The position numbers were made by a program, and so were the translations under genes. From Helicostylum pulchrum (lineage: Eukaryota > Mucoromycota > Mucoromycetes > Mucorales > Mucoraceae): a stretch of DNA of 12,974 bases. The notes under the pieces are model-generated. The model made no database searches. It was given only the letters and a program-made list of their open reading frames with translations, and was not told the origin of the DNA. This document shows positions 7,994-12,974 of this stretch, piece by piece. Numbering within the stretch: the stretch's first letter is position 1; every line of letters begins with the position of its first letter. The stretch is from assembly GCA_025677825.1 (NCBI GenBank), contig JAIXMO010000141.1, positions 1 to 12,974 on the forward strand. Direction: 5' to 3'.

Positions 7994-8842
7994 TCACAAT
8001 AGGTTATTAATAGAATTAATTAATCCGTTTAATGATGTTTTTTTAAGTGAATTAAAAGTATACAATGAGAATATATAGTCACTGTTTATTAATTTTTCAT
8101 TACTATATATTAGATAGCTTATTTCTGTATTTTTTAGAAATCTTGATTTATTTTTGTCATATATTTTTGAAACATCTGTAATATAATCATCATTTATTTC
8201 ATTATTAGTATATCTGTAAAATATATTAGCAAATGTTTCTAATGTATTTCTATTATTAGCTTTTATTTTTTCGTATAGGTCATTATTTTTCTTTAATTTC
8301 GTTAAATTATCTTTTAATTTATTTATAACTTTTATAACCTCTTTCTTATTATCTAATTTTTTATATTTATTTCTTTTGTTATCTTTATTTCTATCTTTTT
8401 CTAAATTCTCAATTAATTCTGGCATATAATCATCAGTTTCTTCACTATCTAATTCATAGTCTTCTTCCATAATATCTTTATTGCTATTATTATTATTATT
8501 ATTTTCTATAGTTTTTATATATGCTGTATTATTAATCGTTTTTTTCTTATAAATGGATATAGAATCATCTGTTTCAATATTCTCAATTAATTCTGGCATA
8601 TCATCATCTGTATCATCATTATCTAGTTCATATTTTTCTTCCGTAATATATTTATTATCTTTATTTTGAACTTCCGGTGTATTTTTGAAGCTATTTGAAA
8701 TAGGTCTGTTAAAAGATTTATAGCATAGATTTTCTCGTTTTAATAAATGTACTTTATTTTCTAGTTTTTTTATTTTTTTTAATAAATGTATATACTTTAC
8801 CTTTTTTATTCTAACATATAAATTGATATTATATGAAGCCAT
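7994..8842 (-). CDS. Unrecognised Lys/Asn-rich protein with coiled coil and duplicated acidic motif
   Basis: 282 codons, ATG at 8842, intact. I do not recognise a family. Residues about 14-40 have Leu/Ile/Val at coiled-coil spacing among Lys and Glu (YIHLLKKIKKLENKVHLLKR). Two acidic segments, EEKYELDNDDTDDDMPELIE and EEDYELDSEETDDYMPELIE, lie 58 codons apart and derive from a DNA duplication. An Asn run sits between them (ATT microsatellite, 8486-8504). The C-terminal half is basic, then Tyr/Ile/Asn-rich with no visible motif. There is no signal peptide or membrane segment. It lies just downstream of the Merlin-like transposase in the same direction, with the same base composition, so it is probably an accessory protein of that element. 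DNA or partner binding is only a guess from the coiled coil. Confidence 0.62.
   Translation of the reverse strand: MASYNINLYVRIKKVKYIHLLKKIKKLENKVHLLKRENLCYKSFNRPISNSFKNTPEVQNKDNKYITEEKYELDNDDTDDDMPELIENIETDDSISIYKKKTINNTAYIKTIENNNNNNSNKDIMEEDYELDSEETDDYMPELIENLEKDRNKDNKRNKYKKLDNKKEVIKVINKLKDNLTKLKKNNDLYEKIKANNRNTLETFANIFYRYTNNEINDDYITDVSKIYDKNKSRFLKNTEISYLIYSNEKLINSDYIFSLYTFNSLKKTSLNGLINSINNLL
8405..8601 (-). repeat. Direct repeat inside the accessory ORF (8405-8427 and 8579-8601)
   Basis: A 23-bp stretch is identical in both copies, and similarity extends about 40 bp further to the right of each. The offset is 174 bp, exactly 58 codons, so both copies encode the acidic MPELIEN motif in the same frame. 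Confidence 0.85.
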
Positions 8843-8896
8843 ATTATCTTAAATTTTATTTATTATTAGAAATTCAATTTTTTTATAAAAATACTT

Positions 8897-9802
8897 TTAA
8901 TCTTTTAAGAAATTTTTCCATATATTATTTTCTCTGTTTTTCTTTCTCCATTGATACTCTTTTAAATGCAGTAAAATATTTTTTTTATTACGATTTCTAG
9001 GAATAATACTTTGTTTTAAACCATTCCAAGTTCCTTCTATTGTGTTAGTGTGAACTCCAGTTATTGGGTCCTTAAAATTCTTAGAATGATTTACAGTTTT
9101 ATGCTTATATCCGATATTCTTTAAATTATTATAACCCTTCCAACAATCAGTATAAATAGTGGTACCTTTTTTAATGTGTTTTTTTATAATTTCATCAATA
9201 TTTTCAATATTTCTTTCTTCTATTGGAACTAAAAACATTTGTTTATTTTCATTCTTAATTTTATTTTTTAGTCTACTCCTTTGAATACCTCCAATAATCC
9301 AAGCACCCTCAACATTATGTCCTTTATTATACTTTCTTTTAGCAATTTTAGTTTCGTCAATTTCAACAATTTCATTTCTACCACCAATTTTATTAGTTTT
9401 ATTTAATATTTGCTTATTTTTAATATATTTTCTGTATATTTTATTATATGAGGATACTGTATTTTTACTAATTTTTAAGCTAGATGATATAAAAGATGAA
9501 GGTGCTTTACCCAAAAACAGATAAAGTATATGTAACTGTATATTTAATGGCAATCTCAATTTGTTAAATATTGTACTTCTAAGAGGAGAAAATGCTTTTC
9601 TACATTTATAAAACTTACAAACATATAATTTTTTCTTAAAATTTAATGTAGTGTCTTTTCCACATTTTTCACATTTGAGATACCTATTAACGTAATTATT
9701 TTTTATTAAGTAGTTTAAAGCTTCTAATTCGTTATCGAATACTTTTTTTAAAGATTGGTAAGATTCAATAAACATATGTTTTATAATAATAAAATAATTC
9801 AA
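8897..9802 (-). CDS. Merlin/IS1595 (ISXO2-like) family DDE transposase
   Basis: This is an intact 301-codon transposase, expected to cut and insert its own element in the nucleus. The N-terminal zinc ribbon has Cys at 44, 47, 62 and 67 (CEKCG...CKFYKC), followed by a helix-turn-helix-like stretch at about 100-125 (SSLKISKNTVSSYNK). The catalytic core shows VEIDETKIAKRKYNKG (D149), GAWIIGGIQR, YTDCWKGYNNL (D219) and HTNTIEGTWNGLK (H251, N253, E256), with 36 residues between D219 and E256. This set is diagnostic of the IS1595/Merlin superfamily, and its length is normal. The start may be Met1 or Met10. It is strikingly Lys/Asn/Ile-rich, unlike neighbouring transposases, which fits arrival from an AT-rich genome. 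The same-strand accessory ORF follows after 54 bp. Confidence 0.92.
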   Translation of the reverse strand: MNYFIIIKHMFIESYQSLKKVFDNELEALNYLIKNNYVNRYLKCEKCGKDTTLNFKKKLYVCKFYKCRKAFSPLRSTIFNKLRLPLNIQLHILYLFLGKAPSSFISSSLKISKNTVSSYNKIYRKYIKNKQILNKTNKIGGRNEIVEIDETKIAKRKYNKGHNVEGAWIIGGIQRSRLKNKIKNENKQMFLVPIEERNIENIDEIIKKHIKKGTTIYTDCWKGYNNLKNIGYKHKTVNHSKNFKDPITGVHTNTIEGTWNGLKQSIIPRNRNKKNILLHLKEYQWRKKNRENNIWKNFLKD

Positions 9803-9914
9803 TTTTTATATATTAAACTATATATGAGAGTTATATTGGGATACATCCTGTAATTTATATGATAGACTTTTAGTTTATATTACTTAGCTTCATTTAATAT
9901 ACTAGTCTTTGACT

Positions 9915-9923
9915 ATGATGTAA
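9915..9923. repeat. Candidate 9-bp target duplication of the Merlin-like unit, right copy
   Basis: ATGATGTAA, identical to 7928-7936. The match may be by chance. Confidence 0.4.
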
Positions 9924-9966
9924 GTGTGTCTAGTTAATTTTAATAATTATATCCCAGATCACGACA
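9924..9966. repeat. Probable solo LTR, right part
   Basis: This ends ATCACGACA next to the right TTTCA copy. Its terminal bases read inward as TGTCGTGATCTGGGA, 11 of 15 aligned positions matching the left end at 7711. Confidence 0.45.
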
Positions 9967-9971
9967 TTTCA
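9967..9971. repeat. Target-site duplication TTTCA, right copy
   Basis: Matches 7706-7710 and lies exactly where the N-terminal Tc1 piece stops being Tc1-like. Confidence 0.72.
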
Positions 9972-10137
9972 TATTTCGCCCTTTTAATTGTATATTTCTG
10001 TCGGGTAACTTTTCCTTTCCTATTTTAGCAACTGTTGACTTGCCTACCCCTGTTCTAGTTGAGGTTTCACGAACACTCATTCCGTTTGTTAAACATTGTA
10101 CGACATTATTGATTTTGGAAGTAGACGTTTTTCGCAT
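9967..10137 (-). pseudogene. Tc1 transposase, N-terminal DNA-binding piece
   Basis: 57 codons from ATG 10137. The first helix-turn-helix of a Tc1 transposase is visible: GMSVRETSTRTGVGKSTVAK, followed by a basic tail ending GRNMK. The frame then runs eight codons into foreign sequence and stops at 9940. The last shared codons, Met-Lys, recur in the same frame at 7711-7706 before VTKST. The two pieces plus one base for the 7424-7429 frameshift total about 339 aa, normal for Tc1. The gene was therefore nearly whole when the 2.26-kb insertion arrived. Confidence 0.86.
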
Positions 10138-10273
10138 TTTGATAACTTGAAATTTTGGATATTACTTACTGTGAATATGTGTAGTTAATATCTTACACTA
10201 TGTTTGGTGTCATTTTTTATAGCAATATTAAATATGTAGCCAAATTGTGGTTCAGAAAAAAAAAAAAAAAAAA
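10138..10273. other. Tc1 5' untranslated region ending in an A18 run
   Basis: AT-rich DNA between the Tc1 start codon and its right terminal motif. The A run covers 10256-10273. No promoter is certain. Confidence 0.4.
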
Positions 10274-10276
10274 GGG

Positions 10277-10293
10277 GGCAGAAGTATCCGCAT
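10277..10293 (+). repeat. Third copy of the Tc1-type terminal motif (right end)
   Basis: GGCAGAAGTATCCGCAT matches 6616-6632 at 15 of 17 positions in the same orientation and is inverted relative to 6801-6817. A TA follows at 10293-10294. Weak similarity continues to the right (TCTCTGGCTTT against TCTCCGGTTTT after the first copy), so this could instead be the edge of another copy extending rightward. Confidence 0.6.
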
Positions 10294-10471
10294 AGTATCT
10301 CTGGCTTTAAACAAAGATTAATTTCGTTACTCCAACTCTAAACTTTGTGTGACATAACTTGTAAACGACAATATACAGGGCTTTCATATCGTATAAACTT
10401 TGTCTGCTTTCGAAAATTATCTTAGCAACAATAAGCTGATATATTCAAAAGTCTCACCAAGGCGAAATGAA

Positions 10472-10536
10472 ATGATTACAATGATAAAATTATCAGTACT
10501 GCTAATCAGCGATGATAATTTTATCATTGTAATCAT
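10472..10536. repeat. Perfect inverted repeat, 24-bp arms, 17-bp loop
   Basis: Arms 10472-10495 and 10513-10536 are exact reverse complements, ending in TGATAAAATTATCA-type sequence. The loop contains a smaller GCT/AGC stem. DNA or RNA from this site could form a strong hairpin. It sits in non-coding DNA beside the Tc1 right end. Confidence 0.92.
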
Positions 10537-10638
10537 CACTGATTGAGACTAATCATTACTGATTGAGTCTATCAGTGATGCTAGCTCGCTATCATCACTG
10601 CTTGATTTATCATTACTGCTAAAAATTTATCATTACTG
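10532..10638 (+). repeat. Cluster of five ATCAT(C/T)ACTG repeats with small inverted repeats
   Basis: Copies at 10532-10541, 10552-10561, 10591-10600, 10609-10618 and 10629-10638. Some are followed by (A/C)TTGA. A reverse-oriented ATCAGTGAT occurs at 10571-10579, and AGACTAATCA faces TGATTGAGTCT around 10547-10570. Spacing is irregular, so this is not a simple tandem array. Confidence 0.8.
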
Positions 10639-10883
10639 ATTCCGCTGTCAGTATCGCTGATTTAATCCGTGCATAAAAAAAAAGGCATTTTAAGCTCTTA
10701 TTGAATCATTGAAAGTCCATGGTACTGATAAAATACCTATTCAATCAGGGGGGTAACGATAGCGCATTTCGTAATATATATTCGTACATATATTTCTTTA
10801 AAAAAAGGAATTATTAAAAAAAAGAAGAATTTTTATTATTTACAAATGAATTGTGTTGTTTTTATATATATTGAGAAGAGGAA

Positions 10884-10950
10884 GTGTATATGTTTATATA
10901 ATGGGAAATGTGTATGTTTATATAATGGGAAAGGTACGTGTTTATATAAT
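10884..10950 (+). repeat. Three short tandem repeats of ~24 bp
   Basis: The units share GTGTATGTTTATATAATGGGAAA-like sequence, starting near 10884, 10909 and 10933; the last is shortened and diverged. No function is visible. Confidence 0.75.
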
Positions 10951-11117
10951 AGTTCGTTATTGTTATTTAGTACGAACAGGGATTAAATAGGGTATAGTAA
11001 AGTAAGAGGAAAATGCACATTTGTAATAAGTCAATACCTTGAATAATAATAAAAAATAGTTAGAATAAGCTCAAGTTTGTATAATAACTTTATTCTTACC
11101 TTTTAGTCTGAAAGTGA

Positions 11118-11298
11118 GCAGTAGTAAAAATACAAGGTATGGAATAAAAACAATATTGTGTTAGCTATCTTTATATAAAGTTAAATTTGACTCATGACAT
11201 ACCTGAAGCGGTCAGTAATAAAAAAATACAAGATATAAAATAAAAACAATAGCGTTAGATATCTGTAACAGTTAAGTTTAATATGACATTACCTAATT
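11118..11298. repeat. Imperfect ~90-bp direct duplication
   Basis: 11118-11208 and 11211-11298 align over most of their length, sharing AATAAAAACAATA, TTAG-TATCT, GTTAA-TTT and GACAT-ACCT blocks. The diverged copies suggest an old duplication. Confidence 0.6.
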
Positions 11299-11497
11299 TC
11301 GAAAGAATGGGATGAATTGCAACATGATTGCAGACAGCTTTATGCCAAGCTCCAAAGAAAAAGTTTTATTTATTTTAATAGACGAAAAGTGTTATAAAAA
11401 AAAAGAAAAAAAAGAAAGGAAAGAAACTGTTCTATTTATAAAAAAAAAAGGAAAAAAAAAGCAAGAGTAATTTTACTGCCAGTCACACTAAAAGGGT

Positions 11498-12559
11498 CTA
11501 TGCTCTGCTTCTTTTGTCGCCTAAAACAGAAATAGGTACCCCATCAACTATACTTACCTGTGGAATGTCATCCTCCGCCGTCAAATCAGAAACTGAGAAA
11601 CCTTCAGCATCTTCTTCCTCAACCGTGACCTATTTATGTTGATCCAAAAAAAAAAAAAAAAAAAAAAAATAGTGAGTAATACTGATATTTGCGAAATAAA
11701 AAAAAAAGGAAATAATAAAATAACTTACGGTTGGGTTCTTTCCTAAACCCTTCCTCGTGCCTTCATTACGGATAGCAATGGATAACAGATGGTATGTAAC
11801 CCAATTATCTTCGGCCAAATCCAACGGAAGACAAGCATCGCGGGTGAGCGTCTCCAAAACAATATGCTCGACAACACATGCCATTCGTTCCTTCTCGTGT
11901 ACCGTTAAGTGACCCCATCTGATATTGCTGGCAGCATCGGAGAAGTGGGTTCTAACGAACAGAGTGATCATTACGTTGGTCTTTTCATATCTATCCGACG
12001 CATCTCTATATCTAGCTTGGCAATTTTCTTCTTCTGTCGCCATCCCGTAATTTACACTTATGGCTTTTAACCAAAGAGTGCCCGTTGCAATAATTATGTT
12101 TTTCATCTCTTTGACACTCACGCCAGTTTCCGAGGAGACATTACTCTTACTATAACAGCGTTTACCACGGTTACTTTTGGCATTGCTTACAATTTCATCG
12201 GTCTTAGCCTGATTCTTCAAGATTTCAAAAGAAGATGGGTGGATAGACAACGGGTTCGTGCCAACAGAGTAAGACCCTAAATAAATGCACGGTGGTTAGA
12301 ACTAGGCAAAATATGATTATTTATATCCTTAACCAAATTAGTTACCTGAACTGAAAGAAACAGGATTGGAAGAGAAGCCAGAAGAGTTTCCAGCGTTCAT
12401 ACTCAAAAGCTTTGAAAGCATCGACTTGATTTCAGACACTTCTCCTATAAGAAAGTCAAGCTTGGCAGCATCGGAAGAAGTATTATTGAATACTGCGTTT
12501 TGAAACAAATCATTAGATTCCCAAGAAGAAAGGTCGACGATGTTATTATTGTTGGACAT
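11498..12559 (-). CDS. Spliced gene for an unrecognised ~297-aa protein
   Basis: Exons: 12559-12346, 12276-11729 and 11629-11498. Introns: 12345-12277 (69 bp, GTAACT...TTTAG, branch-like TTCTAAC) and 11728-11630 (99 bp, GTAAGT...AATAG, containing an A24-type run). Splicing keeps one frame: 214 + 548 nt make 254 codons, and the third exon continues NPT with VTVEEEDAEGF. The N-terminus is polar, with an amphipathic helix at about 30-54 (KLDFLIGEVSEIKSMLSKLL) of coiled-coil type. After a Ser/Asn-rich linker comes a folded-looking domain with many W, Y, C and H residues, and an acidic C-terminus. I recognise no family, signal peptide or membrane segment. A 37-nt candidate third intron (11557-11521) would change the tail and move the stop to 11488. 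The lack of transposase motifs suggests a host gene. Confidence 0.72.
11630..11728 (-). other. Intron 2 of the unrecognised gene
   Basis: Perfect GTAAGT donor after the Thr codon and AATAG acceptor. It contains a T-run on the coding strand (11646-11669 on +) and is stop-laden if unspliced. Confidence 0.72.
12277..12345 (-). other. Intron 1 of the unrecognised gene
   Basis: Donor G|GTAACT, acceptor TTTAG|GG and branch-like TTCTAAC (12295-12301), about 20 nt from the acceptor. The unspliced frame stops at once (GGT AAC TAA), and splicing joins a split Gly codon. Confidence 0.75.
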
Positions 12560-12630
12560 AGTTAATTCAAGTTTTAAAAATTAAAAGAAAGGGTGGGGGG
12601 GGATTTTTTTTCTAAGTGAAAATTTGTACA

Positions 12631-12640
12631 TTTATATACA
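12631..12640 (-). promoter_or_regulatory. TATA-like element upstream of the spliced gene
   Basis: The minus strand reads TATATAAAT about 75 bp before the ATG at 12559, a plausible distance for a fungal TATA box. A G9-type run at 12592-12602 lies between them. Confidence 0.3.
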
Positions 12641-12974
12641 AACCGTTACCTGATACATAACCAAATATAAATTTTTTTCATGAAACATACCTACTTTTAG
12701 AAGAAGCAAGAAACAAATTTCAGCAGAAAAAAAAAAGTCACCAAATATAAATCTGCTATACAATCGAATTAGTAAATGAGCTTGTTGACTTTGTATCAAA
12801 AATTACCTTTATATATGTATGCATTTTCTTCATATTAATGAATTACTCTCTTCATCTTAACTCTATTGTTCTATTTTGCAACTTAAACTACTATTCCCGT
12901 TATTGAATCTAAAGCCTTTTGATTTCTTCTTTTTTTTCGATTATGGGTCCAAGGCCAGGTAAAAGTTTCATTGC
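12641..12974. other. Upstream intergenic DNA; possible start of a rightward gene at the edge
   Basis: This holds a 13-bp repeat ACCAAATATAAAT (12660-12672 and 12740-12752) and pyrimidine-rich DNA. An ATG at 12943 opens a + strand frame (Met-Gly-Pro-Arg-Pro) to the window end, preceded by a T-rich tract. It may be the first exon of a divergent gene, but only 32 bases are visible. Confidence 0.3.

Larger units (their letters stand above)
7937..9914 (-). mobile_element. Merlin/IS1595-like DNA element with two ORFs
   Basis: About 2 kb, by eye much more AT-rich than the Tc1 and Plavaka coding regions around it. It holds two minus-strand ORFs 54 bp apart: an intact Merlin/ISXO2-type transposase and an unknown protein. 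The edges are set by the 9-bp repeat ATGATGTAA, but terminal inverted repeats are not clear, so the true ends may differ by tens of bases. Confidence 0.55.
6800..10294 (-). mobile_element. Tc1 (DD34E) DNA transposon containing a nested 2.26-kb insertion
   Basis: The unit is defined by Tc1 transposase coding pieces on the minus strand and terminal motifs at TA dinucleotides at both ends. Without the inserted DNA (7711-9971) it would be about 1.2 kb, somewhat short but close to usual Tc1 size. The left end could instead be the CAGT end at 6606, giving about 1.4 kb. The right terminus is more diverged and follows an A18 run. Confidence 0.65.
10295..11487. other. Gene-free repeat-rich interval
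   Basis: No convincing ORF, RNA gene or transposon core was seen. It contains the palindrome, the ATCAT(C/T)ACTG cluster, the 24-bp repeats, a ~90-bp duplication and purine tracts at about 11397-11462. It may be decayed transposon DNA plus the 3' flank of the gene to its right. Confidence 0.6.

Noticed and set aside
7941..9867. Possible Merlin inverted repeats near 7941-7970 and 9840-9867 (GTCATTATCAT against GTCTATCAT)
   Set aside because: Similarity needs several gaps and no matching duplication flanks it; kept only as a weak alternative.
7916..9882. TTATATTA at 7916-7923 and 9875-9882 as the Merlin target duplication
   Set aside because: It is pure AT sequence in AT-rich DNA, with no inverted repeats inside; the ATGATGTAA pair is more specific.
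10747..10757. GGGGGGTAA as a second polypurine tract like the one at 5073-5081
   Set aside because: No TG-starting LTR follows and no retrotransposon coding precedes it.
11020..11310. Series of small minus-strand exons with donor-like GTAAG and GTATG and acceptor-like TTTCAG
   Set aside because: The putative exons are only a few codons long, lack coding character, and the signals recur because the region is duplicated.

Overview
The window looks like transposon-dense chromosomal DNA from a fungus, probably an early-diverging lineage such as Mucoromycota. That placement is an inference. It rests on compact GT-AG introns (69 and 99 bp) with a CTAAC-type branch site, the AT-rich intergenic DNA, and the mix of Ty3/gypsy chromovirus, Tc1, Plavaka/Tnp2-like and Merlin/IS1595-like elements. 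No bacterial operon, rRNA, tRNA or CRISPR array was seen.

Layout. (1) 1-5502: 3' part of a Ty3/gypsy chromovirus on the + strand. Gag is open at the left edge and broken by about three frame changes. It runs into an uninterrupted frame with Gag zinc knuckles, protease, RT, RNase H, integrase and a chromodomain. A G-rich polypurine tract and a probable 3' LTR (5082-5502) follow. (2) 5559-6605, minus: central fragment of a Plavaka/Tnp2-type transposase, cut at its N-terminal side by Tc1-type terminal sequence at a TA and ending 57 bp from the LTR. (3) About 6606/6800-10294: a Tc1 (DD34E) element whose transposase gene lies in two pieces, 10137-9967 and 7711-6858. The gap is a 2.26-kb insertion flanked by 5-bp TTTCA repeats with TG...CA ends. 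Removing it rejoins the Tc1 gene exactly in frame, giving about 339 aa apart from one further frameshift. (4) Inside the insertion is a very AT-rich Merlin/IS1595-like unit on the minus strand: an intact DDE transposase (9802-8897) and a second, unrecognised ORF (8842-7994) with a coiled coil and duplicated acidic motif. A 9-bp repeat (7928-7936 and 9915-9923) may be its target-site duplication, which would make the outer TG...CA sequence a solo LTR. (5) 10295-11487: no gene seen. It holds a 24-bp-arm palindrome, a cluster of ATCAT(C/T)ACTG repeats, short tandem repeats, a ~90-bp duplication and A-rich tracts. (6) 12559-11498, minus: a spliced gene for an unrecognised ~297-aa protein, the only likely non-transposon gene.

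Together the left 10.3 kb reads as a stack of successive insertions: Plavaka, then Tc1, then a probable solo LTR, then the Merlin-like unit. A chromovirus sits against the other end of the Plavaka fragment. The Merlin-like unit, with an intact transposase and an intact partner ORF of unknown function, is the part most likely to be undescribed.
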